Assembly (NCBI GenBank): GCA_900472395.1
Contig: UCHV01000004.1
Span: forward strand, 1 to 64,000
Direction of reading: 5' to 3'
DNA from: Hyphomicrobiales bacterium
GTDB taxonomy: Bacteria > Pseudomonadota > Alphaproteobacteria > Rhizobiales > Rhizobiaceae
Length of the DNA stretch: 64,000 bases
The number at the start of each line of letters is the position of its first letter. Position 1 is the first letter of the stretch. The translations under genes and the position numbers were made by a program. Below the pieces are notes generated by a model. That model worked only from the letters and a program-made list of their open reading frames with translations. It was not told the origin of the DNA and searched no databases. This document shows positions 48,781-58,906 of the stretch, one piece after another.

Positions 48781-49251
48781 TCAGAAGCCCTTGTCCTTCA
48801 CCGATTGCATGACAACGAATGTCGAGGTGCTGGCGACATGGGGCAGGGCGGAGATTTTTTCACCAAGCACGATCCGGTAACGACGAATGTCGGCGGTGCG
48901 CACCTTGAGCAGGTAGTCGAACGAGCCAGCGATCATGTGGCATTCCTCCACCTCGCGTAGCTTCTTGACCGCCATGTTGAATTCATCCAGCGCCTTTTCG
49001 CGGGTGTCCGACAATTTCACTTCGGTGAAAGCGATATGATCCAGCCCGAATTTTTGCGGATTGAGCGTGGCACGGAAGCCTGTGATATAACCTTCATCGA
49101 TCAGCCGTTTGAGCCTGATCTGGCAGGGTGTCTTGGACAGGCCCACCTTTTCTGAGAGATCGGTGATCGACATGCGGCCGTCATCGGCGAGCGCATCGAC
49201 GATTTTGCGGTCGAAAGCGTCAAGTTCACCAGTGATCGTGGGTTTTGCCAT
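48781..49251 (-). CDS. putR: Lrp/AsnC-family regulator PutR
   Basis: A 156-residue regulator. The N-terminal helix-turn-helix is FDRKIVDALADDGRMSITDLSEKVGLSKTPCQIRLKRLIDEGYI, and the C-terminal RAM domain (IAFTEVKLSDTREKAL ... CHMIAGSFDYLLKVRTADIRRY) binds an amino acid. Its divergence from putA matches the agrobacterial/Rhodobacter arrangement in which PutR activates putA when proline is present. The identity is thus supported by both fold and location. Confidence 0.93.
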   Translation of the reverse strand: MAKPTITGELDAFDRKIVDALADDGRMSITDLSEKVGLSKTPCQIRLKRLIDEGYITGFRATLNPQKFGLDHIAFTEVKLSDTREKALDEFNMAVKKLREVEECHMIAGSFDYLLKVRTADIRRYRIVLGEKISALPHVASTSTFVVMQSVKDKGF

Positions 49252-49392
49252 GCGTTTTGACTTTCAAGTGGCTTCATAAAAGAGAAAAACACCAGAAACA
49301 GGCCGTATTCAAGTCGGCATAATGATTTGAGAAGATGATATTCAGCAGGAAAGCGGCGCACGTGATGCCGCAGCCCAGATGAGGACATCGCA

Positions 49393-52300
49393 ATGGCAGA
49401 CAGAGTGGAACAGCCAGCAGAGCCGGCACCGGTTTCGACGACGCAGATGGATCTGCCGTTCCTGCCCGTATTCGAGGATTTTGCGCCGCCAGTGAGCGAA
49501 AAGACGCCGCTGCGGGCTGCCATCACTGCCGTCTATCGTCGGCCTGAGGTGGAATGCGTGGCGCCGCTTCTCGAGGCTGCCAGCCTTTCCGAAGAACTTG
49601 GCGAAAAAGCCAAGGCAACCGCACGCAAGCTGATCACCTCGCTCAGGGCAAAACATCGCGGTTCCGGTGTCGAAGGGCTGGTGCAGGAATATTCGCTCTC
49701 GAGCCAGGAAGGCGTGGCGCTGATGTGCCTTGCCGAAGCGCTGCTGCGTATTCCGGATACGGCGACGCGCGACGCGCTGATCCGCGACAAGATCTCCGAT
49801 GGCGACTGGAAATCGCATGTGGGCGGCGGGCGTTCGCTTTTCGTCAATGCGGCGACCTGGGGCCTCGTTGTTACCGGCAAGCTGACCGCCACCGTGAACG
49901 ACCGCAGCCTGTCTTCGGCGCTGACCCGTCTGATCGCCCGTTGCGGCGAGCCGGTGATCCGTCGTGGCGTCGATATGGCGATGCGCATGATGGGTGAGCA
50001 GTTCGTGACCGGTGAAACCATCGACGAGGCACTGAAACGCGCCAGAGTGATGGAGGAAAAGGGCTTTCGTTATTCCTACGACATGTTGGGCGAGGCCGCG
50101 ACCACGGCTGCCGATGCGCAGCGTTATTATCGCGATTACGAGACGGCAATCCACGCGATCGGCAAGGCTTCGGCCGGGCGCGGCATCTATGAAGGTCCGG
50201 GCATCTCGATCAAGCTTTCGGCGCTGCATCCGCGCTACGTTCGCGCCCAGGCCGCTCGGGTCATGGATGAATTGCTGCCGAAAGTGAAATCGCTCGCGGC
50301 AATCGCAAAGTCCTACAATATCGGCCTCAACATCGATGCCGAGGAAATGGACCGGCTGGAGCTTTCGCTTGACCTGCTGGAAGGGCTCTGCCTCGACCCG
50401 GATCTTGCCGGCTGGGACGGTATCGGTTTCGTGGTGCAGGCTTATGGCAAGCGCTGCCCTTATGTGCTCGATTTCATCATCGATCTCGCCCGCCGGTCAA
50501 AACACCGTATCATGGTGCGTCTGGTGAAAGGGGCTTACTGGGATGCCGAGATCAAGCGGGCGCAGCTCGATGGTCTGAACGGTTTTCCGGTGTTCACCCG
50601 CAAGGTGCACACGGATGTCTCCTATATCGCCTGCGCCAGAAAGCTGCTGGCGGCGACGGACCATGTCTTTCCGCAATTCGCGACCCACAATGCGCAGTCG
50701 CTGGCGACCATCTATCATCTCGCCGGTTCGGATTTTCAGGTCGGCAAATACGAGTTCCAGTGTCTGCATGGCATGGGCGAGCCGCTCTACGAAGAAGTGG
50801 TGGGTGCGAAGAACCTTGGCCGTCCGGCCCGTATCTATGCACCCGTCGGCACGCATGAAACGTTGCTCGCCTATCTGGTGCGCCGCCTTCTCGAAAACGG
50901 TGCGAACTCCTCGTTCGTCAACCGTATCGGCGATCCGCTGGTATCGGTGGATGACCTGATTGCCGATCCGGTGGATGTGGTGAAGGCAATGGCGCAGCCG
51001 GGCGCAGGTCATGACAGGATTGCCTTGCCGGAGGATCTTTTCGGCGCCGCGCGGAAAAATTCGGCCGGTCTGGACCTTTCGAACGAAGATACGCTGGCCT
51101 CCGTCTCTGCCTCCGTGAAGCAGGGGGCGGGCATGGAATGGCGTGCGGTGCCGCAACTGATCGGTTCGGAAGCTTCCGGCGCGGCGCAGCCGGTGCTTAA
51201 TCCGGGTGATCATCGCGATACCGTCGGCACCGTTATCGAGGCAACCGAGGATGAGGCGCGCAATGCCGTCGCCCGCGCGAGCGCATCCGCCGCAAGCTGG
51301 GCAGCCGTTCCCCCGGTCGAGCGCGCTGAGTGCCTTGAGCGTGCTGCCGATCTGATGCAGGCGGAAATGCCGGGACTGCTTGGTCTCGTGATGCGCGAGG
51401 CCGGAAAGTCCATGCCGAACGCCATTGCCGAAGTGCGCGAGGCGATCGATTTCCTGCGTTATTATGCCCAACAGACACGCCGCACGCTGGGGCCGTCCCA
51501 TACGCCGCTCGGTCCGATTGTCTGCATCAGCCCGTGGAATTTCCCGCTGGCGATCTTTACCGGTCAGGTGGCGGCGGCACTGGTGGCCGGAAATCCGGTT
51601 CTCGCCAAGCCCGCTGAAGAAACGCCGCTGATCGCAGCCGAAGGTGTGCGCATCCTGCGCGAGGCGGGCATTCCGCTGGAGGCGCTGCAATTCCTGCCGG
51701 GTGACGGACGGATCGGTGCCGCTCTCGTGGGCGCTTCCGATGTGGCGGGTGTGATGTTCACCGGCTCGACGGAAGTGGCGCGGCTGATCCAGAAACAGCT
51801 GGCCGATCGGGTGTCGGCCTCCGGGCGCCCGATCCCTCTGATCGCCGAGACCGGTGGTCAGAACGCCATGATCGTCGACTCCTCGGCGCTGGCCGAACAG
51901 GTGGTGGCCGACGTGATTGCATCAGCCTTCGATAGTGCCGGACAGCGTTGCTCGGCTCTCAGGGTTCTCTGCCTGCAGGAGGATGTCGCCGACCGAATTC
52001 TGGCGATGTTGAAGGGCGCGCTGCATGAGCTGACCATTGCCCGCACCGACACACTGTCGGCTGATATCGGCCCCGTCATTACGGCTGAAGCCAAGGGCAA
52101 TATCGAGGCGCATATCGAAGCAATGCGTAAACTTGGCCGCAAGGTGGAACAGATCGAGCTTGGCGACAACGCCTCCGCCGGTACCTTCGTGGCGCCGACG
52201 ATCATCGAGCTGCCGTCGCTGGCAGATCTCAGCAAAGAGGTTTTTGGTCCGGTCCTGCATGTCATCCGTTATCGCCGAGCCGATCTCGACAAGCTGATCG

Positions 52301-53121
52301 ATCAGATCAACGGCACCGGTTATGGCCTCACCTTCGGCCTGCACACGCGTCTCGATGAAACCATCGCGCATGTGACGAGCCGCGTGAAGGCGGGCAATCT
52401 GTACGTCAATCGTAACGTCATCGGCGCGGTGGTCGGCGTGCAGCCTTTTGGCGGACGTGGTCTGTCGGGCACCGGTCCGAAGGCGGGCGGTCCGCTTTAT
52501 CTTGGTCGTCTGGTCAGCGTGCAGCCGGAGCCACCGCAGCTGAGCTCGGTGCATCGCGATGAGGCGACGGCCGATTTCGCGCGCTTCCTTGATGAAAGCG
52601 GTGAGGGTGACGCTGCCGAAGTGGTTCGTACGCTCGCAAGTACCTCGGCGCTGGGTCTGGAGCAGGAACTGCCGGGACCGGTGGGCGAACGCAATCTTTA
52701 TGGCCTGCACCCGCGCGGTCGTATTCTGCTTTTGCCGCAGACAAAGGGCGGGCTGTTCTGGCAGCTTGGAGCGGCACTTGCGACAGGCAATACGGTGGTC
52801 ATCGATGAGGAAAGTGGTCTGCGCGATGTGCTGGCCAAACTTCCGGCCTCGGTCGCGGCGCGTGTGAACTGGGCCAGGGACTGGGCGCAGCAGGGACCGT
52901 TTGCCGGTGCGCTGGTGGAGGGTGATGGCGAGCGGTTGAAGGCGCTGAACACGGCGATTGCCGAAATGCCGGGACCGCTGGTTCTGGTACAGTCGGCAAC
53001 GACCGAAGCGCTGATTGCCGATCCGCAAGCCTATTGCCTCAACTGGCTGCTGGAAGAGGTTTCGATCTCCACCAACACGGCGGCAGCCGGCGGCAATGCC
53101 AGCCTGATGTCGATAGGGTAA
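49393..53121 (+). CDS. putA: Bifunctional proline dehydrogenase / P5C dehydrogenase PutA
   Basis: Oxidises proline to glutamate in two steps with FAD and NAD. The 1242 residues comprise a helical arm, the proline dehydrogenase barrel (about 180-500; [51 protein letters not shown]), and the aldehyde dehydrogenase (about 570-1010), with the general-base Glu in [15 protein letters not shown] and the catalytic Cys in [11 protein letters not shown] (about 852). A C-terminal domain of about 200 residues follows. The N-terminal ribbon-helix-helix of enteric PutA is absent, consistent with control by PutR. GAGGA precedes the ATG. Confidence 0.97.
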   Translation: MADRVEQPAEPAPVSTTQMDLPFLPVFEDFAPPVSEKTPLRAAITAVYRRPEVECVAPLLEAASLSEELGEKAKATARKLITSLRAKHRGSGVEGLVQEYSLSSQEGVALMCLAEALLRIPDTATRDALIRDKISDGDWKSHVGGGRSLFVNAATWGLVVTGKLTATVNDRSLSSALTRLIARCGEPVIRRGVDMAMRMMGEQFVTGETIDEALKRARVMEEKGFRYSYDMLGEAATTAADAQRYYRDYETAIHAIGKASAGRGIYEGPGISIKLSALHPRYVRAQAARVMDELLPKVKSLAAIAKSYNIGLNIDAEEMDRLELSLDLLEGLCLDPDLAGWDGIGFVVQAYGKRCPYVLDFIIDLARRSKHRIMVRLVKGAYWDAEIKRAQLDGLNGFPVFTRKVHTDVSYIACARKLLAATDHVFPQFATHNAQSLATIYHLAGSDFQVGKYEFQCLHGMGEPLYEEVVGAKNLGRPARIYAPVGTHETLLAYLVRRLLENGANSSFVNRIGDPLVSVDDLIADPVDVVKAMAQPGAGHDRIALPEDLFGAARKNSAGLDLSNEDTLASVSASVKQGAGMEWRAVPQLIGSEASGAAQPVLNPGDHRDTVGTVIEATEDEARNAVARASASAASWAAVPPVERAECLERAADLMQAEMPGLLGLVMREAGKSMPNAIAEVREAIDFLRYYAQQTRRTLGPSHTPLGPIVCISPWNFPLAIFTGQVAAALVAGNPVLAKPAEETPLIAAEGVRILREAGIPLEALQFLPGDGRIGAALVGASDVAGVMFTGSTEVARLIQKQLADRVSASGRPIPLIAETGGQNAMIVDSSALAEQVVADVIASAFDSAGQRCSALRVLCLQEDVADRILAMLKGALHELTIARTDTLSADIGPVITAEAKGNIEAHIEAMRKLGRKVEQIELGDNASAGTFVAPTIIELPSLADLSKEVFGPVLHVIRYRRADLDKLIDQINGTGYGLTFGLHTRLDETIAHVTSRVKAGNLYVNRNVIGAVVGVQPFGGRGLSGTGPKAGGPLYLGRLVSVQPEPPQLSSVHRDEATADFARFLDESGEGDAAEVVRTLASTSALGLEQELPGPVGERNLYGLHPRGRILLLPQTKGGLFWQLGAALATGNTVVIDEESGLRDVLAKLPASVAARVNWARDWAQQGPFAGALVEGDGERLKALNTAIAEMPGPLVLVQSATTEALIADPQAYCLNWLLEEVSISTNTAAAGGNASLMSIG

Positions 53122-53146
53122 ACCTCAACGGGTTTGATTGAAAATA

Positions 53147-53176
53147 AAGGCCGCGCGGACAAACCGTTGCGGCCTT
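53147..53176. terminator. Terminator after putA (bidirectional)
   Basis: AAGGCCGC ... GCGGCCTT, with an inner CGG-ACAAA-CCG stem. It lies between putA and the convergent 41-residue gene. Flanking T-runs are short. Confidence 0.75.
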
Positions 53177-53202
53177 CTGTGTGTCGTGGAGTTTTGTTCA
53201 GA

Positions 53203-53328
53203 CTAGTTATCGACGCCGGCCATCTGCTCCGGCGTTGCCATGATATCGTTGCCAAGCGTGTTGTCGGCATATTTCAGGCCGAGAATGCCCAGTACCGATG
53301 CGACCATGATCACGAATACAATGCGCAT
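53203..53328 (-). CDS. 41-residue membrane peptide
   Basis: The minus strand reads MRIVFVIMVASVLGILGLKYA then DNTLGNDIMATPEQMAGVDN and TAG. AAGGAG lies seven bases before the ATG. One hydrophobic helix at the N-terminus is followed by a short polar tail, so it is an anchored or secreted mini-protein. The coding bias and ideal ribosome-binding site support a real gene. Function unknown. Confidence 0.75.
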   Translation of the reverse strand: MRIVFVIMVASVLGILGLKYADNTLGNDIMATPEQMAGVDN

Positions 53329-53535
53329 GCAAAAACTCCTTGTAGGTAAGTGGAAAACGACGGTTCCCTGGGCCTTGTTCCCGCTTACCCGCTTCTCAAA
53401 GGGTTCATATAGGTGTGCTGTGGCCGTCCCGCATCACTCCCAGGCGGTGGAAAACCGCCGATCACGCCGATTTGTGATATGCGCTTTTGCCCGGTATTGC
53501 GGGCGTTCTGGACGATAAAACCACGATCCCGCCGA

Positions 53536-53553
53536 CTGTCATCCGGCTGTAAA
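53536..53553 (+). promoter_or_regulatory. Candidate Pho box of the 53.6-57.7 kb importer operon
   Basis: CTGTCAT-CCGG-CTGTAAA. The first half-site is a perfect PhoB consensus, and the second matches five of seven after the 4-base spacer. A TTTAAA sits about 10 bases downstream, at the usual distance to a -10 element, and the first ATG is 58 bases away. Confidence 0.6.
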
Positions 53554-53610
53554 AATCGCGCTTTAAAGAAGCTTCCAGATTGATTGCACGGCTGTGCAAC
53601 GGGGGCGATT

Positions 53611-54744
53611 ATGAGTGATGACGGGTTTCTTCATTTGCGTGGCGTGGCCAGCCAATATGGTAAGACGCAAGTTCTGAAGGATATCGATCTGTCGATCGGC
53701 AAGGGCGAATTCGTCGCGCTGCTGGGTTCTTCCGGCTGTGGCAAGACGACGCTTCTGCGCGTCATTGCGGGCTTCATCGCGCCATCCGATGGACAGGTAT
53801 CCGTCAACGGCCGCGATATCACGCGCCATCAGCCCGACAAGCGCGGCATGGCGCTCGTCTTCCAATCCTATGCGCTATGGCCGCATATGACCGTTGCCCA
53901 GAATATCGGCTATGGTCTGAAGCTTCGGGGTGTTGCCCGCGAGGAGATTGTCCGGCGTGTGTCGGAGATGTCGGCGATGCTCGGTCTGTCCGGTCTTGAA
54001 GGGCGCAAGCCCCTCAATCTTTCCGGTGGCCAGCGCCAGCGTGTCGCGCTCGGGCGGGCGCTCGCCATCGATCCGGAAATCCTGCTGCTCGATGAGCCGC
54101 TTTCCAATCTCGACGCGCGTATTCGTCTGAGTGTCCGCCATGAGCTTCGTGCCCTGCAGAAGCGTCTCGGCATCACCGCCGTCCACGTCACCCATGACCG
54201 CGAAGAAGCGATGGTGATGGCTGACCGGATCGTCATCCTCGATGGAGGCCGTATTGCCCAGCAGGGTTCTCCTGAAGAGGTTTATAACCGTCCGGCCTCT
54301 TCCTTCGTTGCAGCCTTCATGGGTGCTGAAAACCTGCTGCATCTCGATGGCGTTCGCGATGGCGAGACCTTCGTGTTGCAGCCGGGCGCTGCAGGTGAGG
54401 GCGGCTCGGTTCCCGTCGCCGGTCGTGCGCTCGCCAGCGGTGGCGTGGAGGCGCGGTTCCGGCCCGAGGCGGCGAGGATTGCCGATATAGACATGCCTGC
54501 AACCCAGCTCGGTGTGCGCTTCTTCGGTGAGGTGGTTGCCGTCACCTATCCCGGCGGCCATTGGCGCCACGCCGTCAGCGTTGCCGGTCGTGAGATCATG
54601 GCCGATGCCGAGCGCGCATTTGCGCCCGGGCAGCCAGTCGCCGTGCATGTGCCGGCCGAGGCGCTGTTCCTGTTCAATACGCCTTCGGGCGACCCCGTTT
54701 CCCGTCCCGGCTTCCCGCTGGAGACGGTGAAAATTCCAGCCTGA
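53611..54744 (+). CDS. ABC importer ATPase (PotA/FbpC-like)
   Basis: A 377-residue ATPase with Walker A GSSGCGKTT, Q-loop VFQSYALWPHMTV, signature LSGGQRQRVALGRALA, Walker B LLLDEPLSNLD and switch VTHDREEAMVMAD. The C-terminal TOBE domain includes EARFRPEAARI and ends ALFLFNTPSGDP. The operon order is ATPase, binding protein, permease, permease, LacI. Substrate candidates for this subfamily include phosphonates, sugar phosphates, polyamines and iron. The Pho-box-like site upstream favours a phosphorus compound. Confidence 0.92.
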   Translation: MSDDGFLHLRGVASQYGKTQVLKDIDLSIGKGEFVALLGSSGCGKTTLLRVIAGFIAPSDGQVSVNGRDITRHQPDKRGMALVFQSYALWPHMTVAQNIGYGLKLRGVAREEIVRRVSEMSAMLGLSGLEGRKPLNLSGGQRQRVALGRALAIDPEILLLDEPLSNLDARIRLSVRHELRALQKRLGITAVHVTHDREEAMVMADRIVILDGGRIAQQGSPEEVYNRPASSFVAAFMGAENLLHLDGVRDGETFVLQPGAAGEGGSVPVAGRALASGGVEARFRPEAARIADIDMPATQLGVRFFGEVVAVTYPGGHWRHAVSVAGREIMADAERAFAPGQPVAVHVPAEALFLFNTPSGDPVSRPGFPLETVKIPA

Positions 54745-54782
54745 CCTTCCTCTGATCCCACTTCAATCTCTGGAGAGAACCC

Positions 54783-55916
54783 ATGAAGAGACTGTCCTAC
54801 GCTGCCATCGCAGTCACGCTTGCTGCCCTGCCTGTCAAGGCCGCAGAACTGACCGTGGCCACTGCCGGCGACCAGAACATGGTCGATTACATCAACCAGT
54901 ATCTCGGCCCGCTGTTCGAAAAGACCTATCCGGGTAACACCGTCCGCGCCGTCGGCACCGGCCCCGGCGATGCCGGTTCGCAGAAGCTGCTCGAGCGCTT
55001 CGACGCACAGGCCGCAGCCAAATCTGAAAAGTGGGATGTCGACGTTGCCGTCGTGCATGAAAAGTTCGTCGGCCCGATGGTCACCAAGAACTACCTGTCC
55101 AAATATCGCGGCGATATCGAAACCGGCAAGCTGGTGACGCGCGCCAACGCCAAGATGGCGCTCGGCACCAATGTCGACGGCTACGTCATGCCGATGTTCA
55201 ACAGCCAGACGGCGCTTGCCTATAACCCCGACCTCGTTGCCAAGCCGCCGCAGTCCTACAAGGAACTGGCCGATTGGGCCAAGGCGCATCCGAAGCAATT
55301 CGGTTACAACGGCATCAAGGGCGGCGCATCGGGTGTATCCTTCGTCATGGGCTGGGTCTACGCATTCGGCGACAGCGATGCCAACACGCTGATGAACGGC
55401 CCATTCAATGCCGACGACACCAAGAAGTGGGACGGCGCCTTCAAGAGCCTGGCCGACTTCACCACCAACGCTACACTGACGCCGGGCAATGCCGGCACGC
55501 TCGACCTTCTGTCGCGCGGCGAAATCGCCATGGGTCCGGTCTGGGTCGACATGTTCTACTCTTGGCAGGCCAGCGGCCAGCTTCCACCGACCATGAAGCT
55601 GGTTCTGCCGGCTCCGGGCATGCCGGGCCAGCCGATGCACTACGTCATTCCGGAAAAAACCGCCCAGAAGGATCTGGCCGAAAAGTTCGTGGCGCTCGCC
55701 ACCAGCCCGAAGGTACAGGCGGAAGGCATCGTCAAGCGCTTCAACTGGTATCCGGGCATCGACGCCGACAAGGTCAAGGCCGAACTCGACGACGCCACCT
55801 GGAACAAGCTGTTCGTCGACATCTCGCCGGCTGATCTTGCCGAAAAGGGCAAGCCTTTCCCGATCGCACCTTACAACTCGGCGATCCTCGAGGCTTACGA
55901 GAAGTCGGTGAAGTAA
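54783..55916 (+). CDS. ABC importer periplasmic binding protein
   Basis: A 377-residue secreted protein. The short signal peptide MKRLSYAAIAVTLAALPVKA precedes a mature part opening AELTVATAGDQNMVDYINQYLGPLFEK. It belongs to the spermidine/AfuA-like class of binding proteins (NSQTALAYNPDLVAKPPQSYKELADW, IAMGPVWVDMFYSWQ, FNWYPGIDADKV). It lacks the double-Tyr iron motif seen in the FbpA-type protein of this window. GGAGAG precedes the ATG, 38 bases after the ATPase stop. Confidence 0.9.
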   Translation: MKRLSYAAIAVTLAALPVKAAELTVATAGDQNMVDYINQYLGPLFEKTYPGNTVRAVGTGPGDAGSQKLLERFDAQAAAKSEKWDVDVAVVHEKFVGPMVTKNYLSKYRGDIETGKLVTRANAKMALGTNVDGYVMPMFNSQTALAYNPDLVAKPPQSYKELADWAKAHPKQFGYNGIKGGASGVSFVMGWVYAFGDSDANTLMNGPFNADDTKKWDGAFKSLADFTTNATLTPGNAGTLDLLSRGEIAMGPVWVDMFYSWQASGQLPPTMKLVLPAPGMPGQPMHYVIPEKTAQKDLAEKFVALATSPKVQAEGIVKRFNWYPGIDADKVKAELDDATWNKLFVDISPADLAEKGKPFPIAPYNSAILEAYEKSVK

Positions 55917-55936
55917 CGGTCGTTACTGCTGCGGCT

Positions 55937-56020
55937 TTGCCCCTCACTCAAAGCGCAGGAAGCTGCGTTTTATCTCTCCCCGCTGGCGGGGAGAGGTGCC
56001 GACAGGCGGATGAGGGGCAA
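55937..56020. repeat. Nested inverted repeat inside an operon, REP-like
   Basis: The outer arms TTGCCCCTCA (55937-55946) and TGAGGGGCAA (56011-56020) are exact reverse complements. Nested within is CTCTCCCCGC-TG-GCGGGGAGAG (55974-55995). The core matches the element at the start of the window (37-102). It lies between the binding-protein and first permease genes and could stabilise the upstream message or reduce downstream expression. Confidence 0.8.
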
Positions 56021-56078
56021 GCTTCAAGCACACCGGCCAATCGGCCATCAAAACAATCGGGCTCCAGTGAGCAAACCC

Positions 56079-56900
56079 ATGTCCAGACGTCTCCTCGGTC
56101 TCCTTCTCGTCCTTCCCGCACTGGCGGTGATCGCGCTGCTGTTCATTCTGCCGCTGATCATGTCTGTGGTCGGTGCTTTCCAGGTCGACGGTACGTTCGG
56201 CTGGGGAAATTTCGTCAAGACCTTCGATCTCTATACGAAGGACATCGTTTTCACGGTCGTCATCGTGTCGCTGTCGACCGTGCTGATCGGCCTGGCGTCG
56301 ATCGCCATCGGCGGATACCTGACGCTCGGCAACAACCCGGTTGCCGTCTCCATCCTGCGGTTTCTCTACCGCTGGCCGATGTTCATTCCATTCATCGTCG
56401 TCGGGCAGCTGATGCGCACGTTCCTGTCCAAGAACGGCATGATGAACAATACCGCCGTCAGCCTCGGGTTGATGACGCCGCTCGATACGGTGAGCTTTCT
56501 CGACTGGCGCGGCATCGTGTTCGCCTTCGTGTGGAAGCAGACGCCGTTCGTGGCCCTGCTGGTGGCCGGTGCCATGGCCTCGCTCAACCGCGACACCATT
56601 GAGGCTGCCCGTAATCTCGGCGCTTCGAAACTGCGGGTTCTTTTTGAAATCATTGTGCCCCAGGTGGCGGTGACGCTGACGGTCGGCCTCATCCTCTCAT
56701 TTGTGACCATGATGTCGGTTCTGTCGGTGCCCCTCATGATCAATGCCCAGACGCCGACCATGCTGACCGCCGACATCGCTTTTCGCGTCAATGCCTACGG
56801 CGATTACGGTGTCGCCAACGCGCTTGGCCTGATCTCGCTTGTGCTCGCCTCGTCGGTCGCCTGGATCTATCTCCGCATCAGCCTGAAGGAGCGGACATGA
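56079..56900 (+). CDS. ABC importer permease 1
   Basis: A 273-residue, six-helix protein. It opens LLGLLLVLPALAVIALLFILPLIMSVVGAFQ, and its EAA loop reads DTIEAARNLGASKLRVLFEIIVPQVAVTL, typical of PotB/CysT-like permeases. I start at the ATG at 56079. A GTG at 56067 is also in frame, and extension further would run into the repeat. Its stop overlaps the next permease start (ATGA). Confidence 0.9.
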   Translation: MSRRLLGLLLVLPALAVIALLFILPLIMSVVGAFQVDGTFGWGNFVKTFDLYTKDIVFTVVIVSLSTVLIGLASIAIGGYLTLGNNPVAVSILRFLYRWPMFIPFIVVGQLMRTFLSKNGMMNNTAVSLGLMTPLDTVSFLDWRGIVFAFVWKQTPFVALLVAGAMASLNRDTIEAARNLGASKLRVLFEIIVPQVAVTLTVGLILSFVTMMSVLSVPLMINAQTPTMLTADIAFRVNAYGDYGVANALGLISLVLASSVAWIYLRISLKERT

Positions 56901-57721
56901 CCGCCTTGCGCAACAATTTTTCCGCTCTGTGGTGGGTGCCGCGCGGTATCGTCTTCGGCCTGATGGCGTTCTTCATCTTCGGGCCGCTGTTCAACATGCT
57001 TTTGTGGACCGTGACGGAGAAGTGGTATTTCCCGCACACATTCCCGCTCGAATACGGTTTCAGCTCCTGGGCGAAAGTGTTTGCGCCACGTGGCGGGGCG
57101 CTCGAATCTCTCGGTAACTCGCTGGTCGTGGCGCTGCTGACGGTCGCTGTTGCCCTCGCGCTTGCCATTCCCGCCGGTTATGCGCTGGCGCGGTTGAAGC
57201 TGCCGCTTCGGGGCGTCATCCTTTTGGCGTTCCTGATCCCGCAGGCGTTTCCCAACCTGACGGTCTACGTGAACATCGCCCGCATCTTCTACGAAATCGG
57301 CCTGAACGGCACGATCCCCGGCGTCGTGCTGGTGCATGTTTCGCATGGCCTCGTGTATGCCGTGTGGATCGCCACCGCCGCATTTTCGGCCATCGACCCG
57401 GAACTGGAGCAGGCGGCCCGCAATATCGGCGCGGGGCCACTGCGCACCTTTCGCGACGTGACCTTGCCGCTCGCCGCACCCGGCCTGATGGCTAGCGCCA
57501 TCTTTGTGTTCCTGGAAAGTCTCGATGAATTCACCGGCAGCTTTTTCGTCGGGGCGCCCGATGTCAACATGCTGCCGCTGCTTCTCTACACCACCGCTTC
57601 GGGCGGTAATTACCAGATCGCCTCGATAACCGCGTTGCTGCTTCTCGTGCCTTCGCTGGTATTCATGGCTGTGGTCGAACGGTTTCTGAAAGCGGACGTG
57701 CTGTCGCGCGTCGGGCAGTGA
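56897..57721 (+). CDS. ABC importer permease 2
   Basis: A 274-residue, six-helix protein of the PotC type. The EAA loop is ELEQAARNIGAGPLRTFRDVTLPLAAPG, and it ends in VERFLKADVLSRVGQ. Helix text such as FGLMAFFIFGPLFNMLLWTVTE and VALLTVAVALALAIPAGYALARL is evident. It is coupled to permease 1 by a four-base overlap. A LacI gene follows after seven bases. Confidence 0.92.
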   Translation: MTALRNNFSALWWVPRGIVFGLMAFFIFGPLFNMLLWTVTEKWYFPHTFPLEYGFSSWAKVFAPRGGALESLGNSLVVALLTVAVALALAIPAGYALARLKLPLRGVILLAFLIPQAFPNLTVYVNIARIFYEIGLNGTIPGVVLVHVSHGLVYAVWIATAAFSAIDPELEQAARNIGAGPLRTFRDVTLPLAAPGLMASAIFVFLESLDEFTGSFFVGAPDVNMLPLLLYTTASGGNYQIASITALLLLVPSLVFMAVVERFLKADVLSRVGQ

Positions 57722-57728
57722 GGGCGGC

Positions 57729-58775
57729 ATGAGCGTAGACGACAAATCCCAGGGATCTCGCATGCGCTTCGTCAGCGCACAGCAGGTGGCTGAACTGGCG
57801 GGTGTTTCCCGTTCTGCAGTGTCTCGCACCTTTACGAAGGGCGCGAGCGTTGCTCCGGCGACGCGGGAAAAGGTGATGGCTGCGGCTGAAAAGCTCGGTT
57901 ACCACGTCAACGATCTGGCGCGCGGCGTCCTCAACAACCAGAGCCGCCTCGTCGGTATCGTTGCCATGAAGCCGGAACTCGGTTTCCGCGCGCATCTGAC
58001 CGCCGCGCTGGCCAAGGCATTGATCCGCCGCGGCAGTATTCCGGTGCTGATCAATACCGGACAGACCGAAGCCGAATTGCTGGCAGCGCAAAAAATGCTG
58101 ATCGGGCACCGCGCCGAAGCCACGATCGTGCTCTCGGGTTCGCCGCCGGCCCGCTTTTTCGAGGAGGCCCAACGCAATGGGCAGCCGCTCGTGATGATCG
58201 GCCGCTCGGAAGCGGATGCGGATCATGTGCGAGCCGGCAACTCAGAGGCATCGCGCAAGGCGGCGGAAGCCTTTGCCGGAGCAGGCCGCAGCCATCTGGC
58301 CGTTGCTACATCCTCTTCCGGTACTCCGGCCATTCGCGAACGCGAGACGGCTTTCGTGGACGCGGCGAAAACGGCAGGCTGTCGCACCTTGGTTGCCGAA
58401 GGCGGCCAGGAGTCGGACTATATGACGGGTCTTGCGGCTGCGCGAAAACTGTTTGCCGGTGAAGATCATCCCGATGCGGTGTTCTGCACCAACGACCTGA
58501 TTGCCTTCGGGGTCATCGATCATCTGCGCAAGGAGCGCGGTCTGCGTGTGCCCGAAGATGTGGCGATCATCGGCTTTGACGATGTGCCGGAGGCCGCATG
58601 GCTGAGTTTCAGGCTGACCACGTTTCGCCAGGACCCGATCGTGATGGCCGACCGCGCGGTGGAACTGCTGCAACGGCGAATCGATAATCCCGACAAGCCG
58701 CCGTTTCATGAACGCGTCATTCCCGAACTGGTGGTGCGCGATAGTTTCTGGCCTGTTTTTGGGGCTTCGGGCTGA
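57729..58775 (+). CDS. LacI-family regulator in the importer operon
   Basis: A 348-residue regulator. The helix-turn-helix lies at about residues 15-38 (SAQQVAELAGVSRSAVSRTFTKGASVAP), then a hinge and a sugar-binding-type sensor domain (LVGIVAMKPELGFRAHLTAAL ... DAVFCTNDLIAFGVIDHL, EDVAIIGFDDVPEAAW). It is only seven bases behind the second permease, so it is part of the operon and likely feeds back on it. A LacI sensor suggests that the imported ligand or its product is sugar-like, for example a sugar phosphate. Confidence 0.92.
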   Translation: MSVDDKSQGSRMRFVSAQQVAELAGVSRSAVSRTFTKGASVAPATREKVMAAAEKLGYHVNDLARGVLNNQSRLVGIVAMKPELGFRAHLTAALAKALIRRGSIPVLINTGQTEAELLAAQKMLIGHRAEATIVLSGSPPARFFEEAQRNGQPLVMIGRSEADADHVRAGNSEASRKAAEAFAGAGRSHLAVATSSSGTPAIRERETAFVDAAKTAGCRTLVAEGGQESDYMTGLAAARKLFAGEDHPDAVFCTNDLIAFGVIDHLRKERGLRVPEDVAIIGFDDVPEAAWLSFRLTTFRQDPIVMADRAVELLQRRIDNPDKPPFHERVIPELVVRDSFWPVFGASG

Positions 58776-58906
58776 GTAGCCTGCCGGGTTTCTGGGGATG
58801 ACGGAGCCGCAGGCGGCCGATTGTCTCGACCCACGGGGACAGAGACCTCAAGCTTCGGTAATTGGCAGGTGAGGGCAACCGTTCCAAAGCCTCTGAGCCG
58901 GAGACC

